Below are positions 1 through 5,319 of a stretch of DNA of 5,319 nucleotides, piece after piece. Made by a program: the position numbers and the translations under genes. The notes under the pieces were generated by a model. It was not told where the DNA came from. It searched no databases and saw only the letters and a program-made list of their open reading frames with translations. Source of the stretch: JBAZJN01 sp041651295 (lineage in GTDB: Bacteria > Patescibacteriota > UBA1384 > XYA2-FULL-43-10 > CAINNR01). The stretch is from NCBI GenBank assembly GCA_041651295.1, contig JBAZJN010000042.1:1-5319 (forward strand). Direction: 5' to 3'. Within the stretch, counting starts at the first letter, position 1. Each line of letters begins with the position of its first letter.

Positions 1-419
1 TCCTCTTCGGATCCACTTTCCATTTTAAGGAAACTGAAAGCTTCCATTTCCGTCTTGAACGGTACAAGAGGTTCACCCTTTTTCACCCAATTGCCGTTTT
101 CTCCGGCGCAAAAGACTTGTTTCTTACGTCTGTCCACAGCGGCATAACCGGCATCAGAGTATTTTTCGACCGCGAAACCTTTCATTAAATCAGGTTTTTT
201 ACTCGCTTCTGCCATTTCTTTCTCAATCTTCTCCTGATCGTAAGGTTCATACATCGGCAGCTTCAGAAGATGGTCAATGTGACTCTGCTTTGTAATATCG
301 CATACCGAAGTCGTCATTTCGCCCTTTTTGGAACCTGTAATGGGCATAAACAAATATTTCGTACTTTCCAAAATTACCGGTGTTGGGCCTTCTCTCCTAA
401 TCTTGCAATGTATAAGCAT
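1..419 (-). CDS. Hypothetical phage protein downstream of the capsid operon, 3' end cut by window edge
   Basis: An open frame of 139 codons runs from an ATG at 417-419 to the window edge without a stop, so the C-terminus is missing. The start is supported by a GAGGAGG ribosome binding site at 429-435, nine bases upstream. The protein is soluble-looking, with no signal peptide or membrane segment. An N-terminal part (about residues 10-55) has the pattern YLFMPITG, then VCDI, then HIDHLLKLP. A C-terminal part (about 80-135) ends in FKTEMEAFSFLK. This layout recalls small proteins often found beside capsid genes in tailed phages, but that is from memory of the general pattern and no function is known to me. 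It lies about 30 bases beyond a strong terminator with no clear promoter of its own, so it is probably expressed by readthrough. Confidence 0.8.
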   Translation of the reverse strand, partial: MLIHCKIRREGPTPVILESTKYLFMPITGSKKGEMTTSVCDITKQSHIDHLLKLPMYEPYDQEKIEKEMAEASKKPDLMKGFAVEKYSDAGYAAVDRRKKQVFCAGENGNWVKKGEPLVPFKTEMEAFSFLKMESGSEE

Positions 420-447
420 CGTGCTTTTCCTCCTCGTTTTAAGATTT

Positions 448-478
448 AAAAAAGGGGCGAGGCGTTCTCGCCCCTTTT
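448..478 (-). terminator. Rho-independent terminator after the capsid genes
   Basis: On the minus strand a perfect 12-base-pair stem (bases 467-478 with 450-461, core GGGGCGAG/CTCGCCCC) closes a five-base loop AACGC and ends in a run of six T (453 to 448). It sits 20 bases beyond the stop of the 182-residue protein gene and just before the next start. Orientation is given by the T run: on the plus strand the stem is followed by only four T, then GG. It would end or strongly reduce transcription coming from the capsid genes. Confidence 0.9.
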
Positions 479-498
479 GGTTTATTGAGGATTATTTT

Positions 499-1047
499 CT
501 AATCCTGATCAATCAATGCGCCAATACCAATGGTACCTGCCTTGCCTATGGCTGCTGCCGTTGTAATGTCAATAGCAATGATTCTGTCGTGCAGTTTATC
601 GACACCGACATTATTCATCAGAGCCAGAGTGCAAGCGTCAATTCTTCCGCCTGCCTGTCCGAGAGTCGAACCGTCGATAATTTTGCCATAGACTATTACC
701 GTTCCGTCGGCCAGAGTGACCGATCCACTAAGTAGAGCCGGAGCCGAACCGGAATCAATTCCGGCATGGCTGGCCGAAGCCTGTGCATCGTTGTAATAAG
801 TGTTCAAAATTCCAACATCAAACACGATATCCGCGCCTTCGCTCAGATCGTCTGCCTCTACATAGAGTCCGTGCAATCTGTGGCCGGCAGGTAATACTAC
901 CATGCCGAGCAGTTTGTTGTTGGCTACCGTTACTTCTACCTGAGCTTTGGTCAACTCCATAGACCGGAAATCGAAGCGTGCGCCACCTATCGCGGTCTTT
1001 GGAGGTTTGGTATAAAGATCAGGGGCTAATTGTAAATCTTTGGCCAT
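499..1047 (-). CDS. Probable virion structural (capsid-associated) protein, 182 aa
   Basis: This gene follows the major capsid gene by 33 bases and ends just before the terminator, so it is likely made together with the capsid protein in large amounts. I chose the ATG at 1045-1047 because AAGGAGG at 1056-1062 lies eight bases upstream; an in-frame TTG at 1051-1053 would leave only two bases. The protein is rich in Gly, Ala, Val and Ile, has no cysteine except one near residue 139, and has no signal peptide or membrane helix. Visible landmarks are LPAGHRL (52-58), a DIVFDVGIL stretch (73-81), STLGQAGG (127-134) and a C-terminal AIGKAGTIGIGALI (166-179). These are typical of small beta-rich phage proteins encoded beside capsid genes. 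A decoration or cement role is inferred from position and composition; a head-completion protein is the main alternative. Confidence 0.8.
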   Translation of the reverse strand: MAKDLQLAPDLYTKPPKTAIGGARFDFRSMELTKAQVEVTVANNKLLGMVVLPAGHRLHGLYVEADDLSEGADIVFDVGILNTYYNDAQASASHAGIDSGSAPALLSGSVTLADGTVIVYGKIIDGSTLGQAGGRIDACTLALMNNVGVDKLHDRIIAIDITTAAAIGKAGTIGIGALIDQD

Positions 1048-1055
1048 AATCAAGT

Positions 1056-1062
1056 CCTCCTT
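1056..1062 (-). promoter_or_regulatory. Ribosome binding site that fixes the start of the 182-aa gene
   Basis: AAGGAGG on the minus strand, eight bases before the ATG at 1047. It decides against the upstream in-frame TTG at 1053. The site lies in the short gap after the capsid stop codon (TAA at 1081-1083). Confidence 0.8.
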
Positions 1063-1080
1063 AAGGATTTATTTTACTAC

Positions 1081-2190
1081 TTACGGTCTCTTCGCGGCCG
1101 TATCTATGGCCATTACGCCAAAATCGTTACCGTTGAAGGTAACTTTTTTGAATCCCCAAATGGTGTGGGTAGTAATAATGACCTTGTTACCATTGTCGCG
1201 TTCTTCCTCATGCCAACCGAACCGCAAATCCTGTCCGGGAGAACCAAAGGCAATTACACCGGCCTGCATACCCAGGAAAAGAGCGCGGGATGCTTCAACC
1301 GCACCGCTGCCGTAATCGGTAAACCGTATAACATTCGGGTGAGACTGAAGAACTACACCGTTCCACATACCGATACCGCCCTGCAGAAAGGGAGAATTCT
1401 TTCCGGCTGATACTGCTAGAGCCTTCTGTATATCCGCCCAATCGTTAGTGGTCGTGTTTCTGCGGAGATCAAACTTCTGATAAGGGTCTATGACCATCAG
1501 AAATACTTCTTCTCCGTCAACCTCGCACTTCTGGATCTGAGGAATGGCCGAATAAGCCGCTCCGCCTCCACCCATCATTTCGGCGTAAGCTACCGCGCGG
1601 TCGATGGGAAGAGTGGACATCTTATCTGTTGCCACCATGCTTGCCTTGGATGTTGCCACACCGCCATAAACGATATGGTTGGAATCCGGAGCCGTAAGGC
1701 TGTTATTGGCAAACCCTGAATACGTGGTCGGGAATACAAATTCTGTATTCGTTCCACGGGAGCCGGCGAGATACATCATGATGATCTCGTCAAATACACG
1801 CGCCCACCAGTCAACACTACGGGCTTTTGCTATCTTGCGGAGATCGTGCAGTGTCCTCTTGCGTGTCATGCGTCCGCCGCAATCGGCACCGCCACGCATC
1901 TGATCGATGTAAACCTGATCAGTGTAGAAGGACAAACCTTCTTCTTTTCCGTGTAACTCTGCGTCACCTTCGACCGGCTGCATATTTAACTGCATACTCA
2001 AATCGTAAGTGATCTGTTCGCCGGCATCACTTTCCAAATCAGTGATCTGCCAGATAGGACGAGTAGGGACTTCACCCTTACCCATGAACTTCCGGGTCCA
2101 GTAACCTTTTCGCCCAACGTCCACCGCTAGATTCCCGGAGTATCTTTTGACGGCCTTGGAGTCGTTGAGACCAATAATTGTCTGCGACAT
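1081..2190 (-). CDS. Major capsid protein, N4 gp56 / DUF4043 family
   Basis: This 369-residue protein is the main shell subunit of the phage head. Family features seen: an N-terminal block with RYSGNLAVDVGRKGYW (16-31); an acidic turn DLESDAGEQITYDLSMQL (51-68), the usual 'transition to beta-strand' region of this family; the YIDQMRGG..GGRMTRKR segment (94-112) followed by a helix LHDLRKIAKARSVDWWARVFDE (114-135) matching the family's conserved helix; LMVIDPYQ (231-238); GIGMWNGVVL (273-281); and the C-terminal DLRFGWHEEERDNGNK..IWGFKKVTFNGNDFGVMAIDTAA. Proteins of this family are HK97-fold capsid subunits known from phage N4 gp56 and many other tailed phages; length is typical. The start has GGAGG at 2198-2202, seven bases upstream. 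The gene follows the CsrA-like gene after 49 bases that contain possible regulatory structure. No propeptide or protease cleavage site is obvious. Confidence 0.93.
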   Translation of the reverse strand: MSQTIIGLNDSKAVKRYSGNLAVDVGRKGYWTRKFMGKGEVPTRPIWQITDLESDAGEQITYDLSMQLNMQPVEGDAELHGKEEGLSFYTDQVYIDQMRGGADCGGRMTRKRTLHDLRKIAKARSVDWWARVFDEIIMMYLAGSRGTNTEFVFPTTYSGFANNSLTAPDSNHIVYGGVATSKASMVATDKMSTLPIDRAVAYAEMMGGGGAAYSAIPQIQKCEVDGEEVFLMVIDPYQKFDLRRNTTTNDWADIQKALAVSAGKNSPFLQGGIGMWNGVVLQSHPNVIRFTDYGSGAVEASRALFLGMQAGVIAFGSPGQDLRFGWHEEERDNGNKVIITTHTIWGFKKVTFNGNDFGVMAIDTAAKRP

Positions 2191-2195
2191 ACTAA

Positions 2196-2228
2196 CACCT
2201 CCATTTAGTTTTTAGACCGTCCTGGGTC
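2196..2228 (-). promoter_or_regulatory. Capsid gene leader: GGA-loop hairpin plus GGA in the ribosome binding site
   Basis: On the minus strand GACC (2225-2228) pairs with GGTC (2215-2218) around the six-base loop CAGGAC (2219-2224). Seventeen bases further on lies ATGGAGGTG, the capsid Shine-Dalgarno sequence (GGAGGTG at 2196-2202). The stretch AAATGGAGGT fits the CsrA consensus ACANGGANGT at all but one position, although part of that fit is inherent to any Shine-Dalgarno site. Two GGA sites, one in a hairpin loop and one over the ribosome binding site, are the known layout of CsrA targets. The stem is only four base pairs, so the structure may be weak. The regulatory role is inference. Confidence 0.4.
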
Positions 2229-2239
2229 GGGATCAGGGC

Positions 2240-2422
2240 TTACTGCCCTAGATTTTTCTGCCGATAGTGCTTGATTGGTATAGACTTATCGGCAGTTATC
2301 TTTAAAACCACACTGCGCCCTGCCTTATCTGTTACAAAAACAGAAATATGTTGAGGTTTTGGAGAGGCAGGAACCTCAAAAACCAATTCATCAGTAGTTT
2401 TTAGAACCTTCATCAGGGACAT
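2240..2422 (-). CDS. Small CsrA-like protein, candidate RNA-binding regulator
   Basis: This 60-residue protein lies between the scaffold-like and capsid genes. Its start follows the scaffold stop after two bases, with only a weak GGGTG upstream, so translation is probably coupled; an internal ATG at 2411-2413 (MKVL, close to the MLVL start of CsrA) is an alternative. Residues 26-55 line up without gaps against the CsrA core as I remember it: ISVFV for I/V-x-V-x-V, then G35, V38, L40, I42, A44, K46, I48 and I50. This gives about 11 identities in 30 positions, with the hydrophobic spacing kept. CsrA dimers bind GGA-containing RNA and usually block or adjust translation. Against this call, the RNA-contacting arginine of CsrA (R44 in the VHRE motif) is replaced here by KHYR, and there is a short insertion (PASPKPQ) after the first strand. 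It could be an unrelated small beta protein. The gene is secure; the family assignment is moderate. Confidence 0.7.
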   Translation of the reverse strand: MSLMKVLKTTDELVFEVPASPKPQHISVFVTDKAGRSVVLKITADKSIPIKHYRQKNLGQ

Positions 2423-2424
2423 AA

Positions 2425-3486
2425 TTACACCCGAGCCAAATACGCTTCCCTTACGTCCGGTTTCATTCTTTCGAGGGCTTGTTCGTAAGCCTCGCCTGTC
2501 AATTTATCGATTTGCGCGAATGTATCATCCACTCCATCATTGTTCGCCCCCGCATTGGGAACGTCTGCTAAAGTTTTATGATCAGGAAGTTTTGCGGCAG
2601 GTTTCGCTCCCTTCTTTTCAATGGTTTTTTTTTCTGCCGGTTTGATCCCGAATGTCTCTTTAACAACCTTATCCGCCTTAACCAGTATCTCCATGCCCGT
2701 TAAATTGGCATTTTTCGGGTCTTTGGATATGGTTTTTACCGTTTCCGCCAGTGCGCCGAAGAAGGCATTACGCTTTGTCTTTTCCGTTGCATCAGTTGTT
2801 TGGGACGCCATGTATTCAGGTTTGGAATTCAGGAAGAATATCTGCTCTTTCTTCCAGAGAAGTTCATCCTTTTGGGCTTCATACTCCGCTTTGGCCGTAT
2901 TGTTCCGCTCGATATTATGTTTAACAATCTTACGGTTAAGTGCGTCCCTCTGCGTGTCGTATTCCCTCTGAGTAATATCCCCTAAGTCAAACTTCTCGCT
3001 GAGAGTGTTAAGTTCCGTCTGAATTGCTTCTGGAATTTCCTCTTCCAGTTCCTTGAATTCGGGAAGCTCCTCGGCTGTCAACGTCGGACGGAAACTCAAC
3101 AACGCTTCATCTGTTACTTCGTCACCTTCTTCTCCGTCCTGATTCTTTTTTTCTTCGGCTTCTATGGCGATAACTTCATCAACTGTTTTATTCAGTTCCT
3201 TTGCCTTCGCCTCTAGCCGTGTCTGTTCCGCCGTGGCGGCTTCTGCGTCGATTTCTTCCTGAGTTTTCCCTTCTCCGGCAATCTTTTCGAGATTCTTTTC
3301 CTCGTCGTCGCTAAGCTCTTCCACTTCTTCGCCTTCAGGTTCTTTGATACTTTCCAGAATACCTTCTCTTTCGGTAGGCGACAGACCTTCCCATTCTTCC
3401 GGGGTATATCCTTCCGGCGGCGTCTCGTTATTATTTTCGATAACGATTTTATCGACTTCTATTTCGCCAGCTTTATCCTTAGCCAT
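2425..3486 (-). CDS. Probable head scaffolding protein
   Basis: A 353-residue, highly charged protein, very acidic in its first 150 residues (for example EPEGEEVEELSDDEEKN at 49-65). Heptad-like helices follow at about 70-115 and 140-215, then a Lys/Pro/Ala-rich linker at 282-302. The C-terminal helical part, DDTFAQIDKLTGEAYEQALE (320-339) followed by RMKPDVREAYL, resembles the short segment found at the end of many phage scaffolds that meets the capsid subunit. There are no catalytic motifs and no cysteines. Scaffolds guide procapsid assembly inside the shell and leave or are degraded. The call rests on composition, length and position just upstream of the major capsid gene, the usual order in tailed phages. 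AAGGAGG at 3496-3502, nine bases before the ATG, supports the start. A run of nine A on the coding strand (2625-2633) lies in codons 286-289. No protease domain is recognisable. Confidence 0.8.
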   Translation of the reverse strand: MAKDKAGEIEVDKIVIENNNETPPEGYTPEEWEGLSPTEREGILESIKEPEGEEVEELSDDEEKNLEKIAGEGKTQEEIDAEAATAEQTRLEAKAKELNKTVDEVIAIEAEEKKNQDGEEGDEVTDEALLSFRPTLTAEELPEFKELEEEIPEAIQTELNTLSEKFDLGDITQREYDTQRDALNRKIVKHNIERNNTAKAEYEAQKDELLWKKEQIFFLNSKPEYMASQTTDATEKTKRNAFFGALAETVKTISKDPKNANLTGMEILVKADKVVKETFGIKPAEKKTIEKKGAKPAAKLPDHKTLADVPNAGANNDGVDDTFAQIDKLTGEAYEQALERMKPDVREAYLARV

Positions 3487-3502
3487 CCTATTAATCCTCC
3501 TT

Positions 3503-3742
3503 CTATGAAGTTGTTACAGTTACCAATTCTCCATTGGCCAGACCGACATAGAGAACACCGGAGTAAATAGACATTGACTTAACTCTACTTCCGAGACTGA
3601 CCAACGTCTCCACGGTGCCATCTGCAATGGTATAGCGGAGAACCTCACCTTTATTGTTTCCGAGATAGACGTAGGTTCCGTCCGTCTCGCTTGCGGTCAC
3701 TTTGCCATCCAGGACTTTAACGGTTGTTGCTGTTACTGACAT
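3503..3742 (-). CDS. Small beta-propeller-like repeat protein, 79 aa
   Basis: The protein contains two related units. The first is about residues 15-47, with core YVYLGNNKGEVLRYTI followed by ADGTVETL. The second is about 54-79, with core LYVGLANGELVTVTT. Both have the rhythm 'short strand - G-x-x-x/N-G-E-V/L - strand' seen in WD40, YVTN and PQQ-type propeller blades. Two blades cannot close a ring, so it would have to oligomerise or be a fragment. The start has AAGGAGG at 3752-3758 nine bases upstream, overlapping the methyltransferase stop; its own stop touches the ribosome binding site of the scaffold gene. There is no signal peptide or membrane segment. Position in the head module suggests a virion or assembly role, but I do not recognise a named family and no function is assigned. 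Confidence 0.75.
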   Translation of the reverse strand: MSVTATTVKVLDGKVTASETDGTYVYLGNNKGEVLRYTIADGTVETLVSLGSRVKSMSIYSGVLYVGLANGELVTVTTS

Positions 3743-3756
3743 AATCTGTTACCTCC

Positions 3757-4416
3757 TTATTTTTTTTGAAAGGTCATGCCGACCCTGAAACCACTTTCGC
3801 CATAGACAATTTCACCATACCGTTCGAGGCCGGCCATCTTCGCTAGTTGAATAATGGCCGCTTCGTTCGGCATGTGATAATTTGTTTTATCGTTGTGATG
3901 AATTTCATCGATCACCCAAAGAAGTGGTATATCTTTGGGCATTCCCATGAGTTTTCCCTGATTAACTGCGGATTCGAGAAACAACTTTCCGCCCGGTTTA
4001 AGGCACCTTGCGGCGTTCAATAGACCCTGATACGGGTTTTTAAGATGATAAAGAATGCCGAAGAAAAAAACGATATCGAAGTATTCTGTTATGTTCCAAT
4101 CACTATCATCAAGATTATCTGTCCAGAAATAACCAATATCATAGAGACTGAGAGCCAATTCTGCGGTCTCCAGCATTGGAAGCCAACGATCAGCGGCGGT
4201 AACATTAGCCCCGCGCTTCTTCGCTTCAATCGCCCAATAACCATCAAACGTACCCAAATCTAAAACACTTTGGCCTTTAAAATCATCAGGCAGTTGAAAT
4301 CTTGCCCTATCCTCTTCTTTTCTGTAATCACAACATCCCGGAGTTATTGTGCCGTCCGGTAATTCGATAACGTGCCACCAATTCAGAGCATTTACTCTGT
4401 CCGCTAATTCGCTCAT
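3757..4416 (-). CDS. CmoB-like class I SAM-dependent methyltransferase, 219 aa
   Basis: The protein has the Rossmann-fold methyltransferase core: motif I VLDLGTFDGYWA at residues 51-62 (Asp53, Gly55, Gly59 in the SAM-binding loop), an acidic residue after strand two (Asp76 in VTAADRW), a FDIVFFFGILYHLKNP block (113-128) and LKPGGKLFLES (139-149). The FFGILYHLKNP block and the N-terminal WWHVIELPDG (13-22) resemble CmoB-type enzymes (DUF1698). CmoB itself transfers a carboxymethyl group to tRNA uridine and is longer, about 320 residues. This shorter relative probably methylates another substrate; sugar or glycan methylation is inferred from the glycosyltransferase next door. I chose the ATG at 4414-4416: it overlaps the upstream stop as ATGA and has AAGGAG at 4425-4430 eight bases away. 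A longer frame from 4473 would begin inside the glycosyltransferase gene. The stop codon is part of the next gene's ribosome binding region. Confidence 0.88.
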   Translation of the reverse strand: MSELADRVNALNWWHVIELPDGTITPGCCDYRKEEDRARFQLPDDFKGQSVLDLGTFDGYWAIEAKKRGANVTAADRWLPMLETAELALSLYDIGYFWTDNLDDSDWNITEYFDIVFFFGILYHLKNPYQGLLNAARCLKPGGKLFLESAVNQGKLMGMPKDIPLLWVIDEIHHNDKTNYHMPNEAAIIQLAKMAGLERYGEIVYGESGFRVGMTFQKK

Positions 4417-5319
4417 TGAAGCATCTCCTTCGCCACCCTGTATATTCTTTCGGGTGTAATTAACCTCATGCAATCGCCGCCCTGCTTCCCCTCTTCACAC
4501 TGGCACGATCCCGGAACATCCCAACAGGGAATGCAGGCCAGTTTTCTTTTGGGATAAATTGTTCTAACGGTCGGGTAATAGGTAACTCTTGTACGTGGAT
4601 CTATGTTTCCAAACAGGCCAAGGCATTTTTTCTTTAACGCCGCCGCAATATGAAGAGCTCCGGTATCAGGCGTGATAACGAGATCAGGAATGGAAGAAAG
4701 AGAAAGTAAATCAGCCTCGCTCGTTTTATTGAGAAGATTAAGGACTCTCTCGTGTGAAATATTAACAAGACTGTCATTCCAACATTCAGTTTTGCCCATT
4801 ATAATAACCGTGGCACCAAGACGACTGATAAGCATATTAACTAATGGATTCACGTATTCAGGCGGAATAACTCTGATCGGTGATTTACTTGTGGGATTTA
4901 AACCGATAACAAGCCCGGAAGATTTTGGAAGCATTTTTTTAAATTTCTTAATGCTTTCCTTGTCCACCGGTATATTAAAATACTTACGCTGAGAATTGAC
5001 ACCGCAAAGCTTATCGAAGTTATCAGAACGATCTTTAGAGACGTAATCACGCCATGGTAGCGAACCTGGACCAATATTGGACGGTTCCACCGAGTACCGT
5101 AAATCTATTGTTTCATCAAAAGAATATTTACAAAGCTCATCAATAGAAATACATTTATCAACACCTTTAAGATTCTTACCTATTGGAACATACTGCGGAA
5201 GAGTAGCTAAAGTTATCTTCTTGTCGGGGTATTTTAATTTTCTTTTGACAATAGAGGACGATAAAATGACAAGATCACCAAGCCCACCCATGCGAACAAG
5301 GCACGTTCCGCCAATTTTT
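4413..5319 (-). CDS. Glycosyltransferase family 9 (heptosyltransferase-like), 5' end cut by window edge
   Basis: The open frame enters from the right edge and shows 301 residues. The first visible residues, KIGGTCLVRMGGLGDLVILSS, are the typical first strand and glycine loop of family 9 enzymes (x-x-x-V-R-x-G-x-L-G-D). The ATG at 5289-5291 therefore falls inside this motif and lacks a ribosome binding site, so the true start must lie at or just beyond the edge. The second Rossmann domain has VIGLNPTSKSP (about visible residues 137-147) and the nucleotide-sugar motif LVITPDTGALHIAAAL (213-228), then LGLFG. Family 9 includes ADP-heptose:LPS heptosyltransferases; the sugar used here cannot be read from sequence. 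The C-terminus carries five cysteines (visible 262, 265, 272, 274, 283), a pattern seen in some family members near CxxC...CM-x-x-I. Much of the gene is AT-rich compared with the capsid gene. It overlaps the methyltransferase gene by four bases, so the two are probably made and used together. Confidence 0.9.
   Translation of the reverse strand, partial: KIGGTCLVRMGGLGDLVILSSSIVKRKLKYPDKKITLATLPQYVPIGKNLKGVDKCISIDELCKYSFDETIDLRYSVEPSNIGPGSLPWRDYVSKDRSDNFDKLCGVNSQRKYFNIPVDKESIKKFKKMLPKSSGLVIGLNPTSKSPIRVIPPEYVNPLVNMLISRLGATVIIMGKTECWNDSLVNISHERVLNLLNKTSEADLLSLSSIPDLVITPDTGALHIAAALKKKCLGLFGNIDPRTRVTYYPTVRTIYPKRKLACIPCWDVPGSCQCEEGKQGGDCMRLITPERIYRVAKEMLQ
4425..4430 (-). promoter_or_regulatory. Ribosome binding site that fixes the methyltransferase start
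   Basis: AAGGAG on the minus strand lies inside the last codons of the glycosyltransferase gene, eight bases before the ATG at 4416. Together with the ATGA stop/start overlap it supports translational coupling of the two genes and rules against a start at 4473. Confidence 0.75.

Noticed and set aside
328..735. Plus-strand open frame of 135 codons
   Set aside because: It overlaps the minus-strand genes on both sides and the terminator, lacks a ribosome binding site and has no family-like motifs; it is a shadow.
1056..1067. Palindrome TCCTTAAGGA as an operator
   Set aside because: It arises from the AAGGAGG ribosome binding site next to AAGG and is too short to support a protein-binding site.
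2235..2257. Plus-strand terminator (AGGGC/GCCCT hairpin followed by AGATTTTT)
   Set aside because: No plus-strand gene leads into it, the stem is only five base pairs and the T run is preceded by AGA; kept only as a possible minus-strand RNA hairpin.
2621..2971. Plus-strand open frame of 116 codons with a hydrophobic product
   Set aside because: It is antisense to the scaffold gene; its hydrophobic residues come from the complement of Glu/Lys-rich codons, and no ribosome binding site is seen.
4417..4473. Longer methyltransferase start giving 238 residues
   Set aside because: The extra 19 residues (MHEVNYTRKNIQ...) are encoded within the glycosyltransferase end and lack a ribosome binding site, whereas the ATG at 4416 has a good one and an ATGA overlap.
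4672..4992. Plus-strand open frame of 106 codons
   Set aside because: It lies fully inside the well-supported glycosyltransferase gene and has no recognisable motif.
5289..5291. ATG as true start of the glycosyltransferase
   Set aside because: The frame stays open to the edge and the upstream residues (TCLVR) complete the conserved first strand of the family, so the start must be further upstream.
1..5319. CRISPR arrays, tRNA genes, insertion sequences, attachment sites
   Set aside because: I saw no spaced direct repeats, no tRNA-like cloverleaf and no transposase or terminal inverted repeats; nearly all bases are coding.

Overview
The window is a piece of a tailed-phage genome (free phage or prophage) carrying part of the head-formation module. 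All supported genes lie on the minus strand, tightly packed. The firmest anchor is a major capsid protein of the phage N4 gp56 / DUF4043 type (1081-2190), with an acidic, coiled-coil scaffold-like gene just upstream of it. No host marker genes are present, so the host cannot be named. The strong AAGGAGG-type ribosome binding sites and medium G+C are compatible with many bacteria.

Layout in transcription order (right to left): a glycosyltransferase family 9 (heptosyltransferase-like) gene that runs off the right edge (4413-5319); a CmoB-like SAM methyltransferase overlapping it by ATGA (3757-4416); a 79-residue protein with two beta-propeller-like repeats (3503-3742); the probable scaffold (2425-3486); a 60-residue protein resembling the RNA-binding regulator CsrA (2240-2422); the major capsid protein (1081-2190); a 182-residue beta-rich probable virion protein (499-1047); a strong intrinsic terminator (448-478); and the start of a further gene of unknown function that leaves the window at base 1 (1-419). 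No gap between genes exceeds about 80 bases.

Scaffold, capsid and the 182-residue protein would build the head. The terminator after them would set a high level for these genes relative to those further downstream. The glycosyltransferase and methyltransferase look like a glycan-modifying pair inserted upstream of the head genes. The glycosyltransferase gene is visibly richer in A+T than the capsid gene, which suggests separate acquisition.

The most unusual point is the CsrA-like gene directly before the capsid gene. The capsid leader contains a small hairpin with GGA in its six-base loop and a second GGA in the Shine-Dalgarno sequence, 17 bases apart. That is the arrangement CsrA dimers bind in known targets. 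This suggests, but does not prove, a phage-encoded translational control of capsid synthesis.
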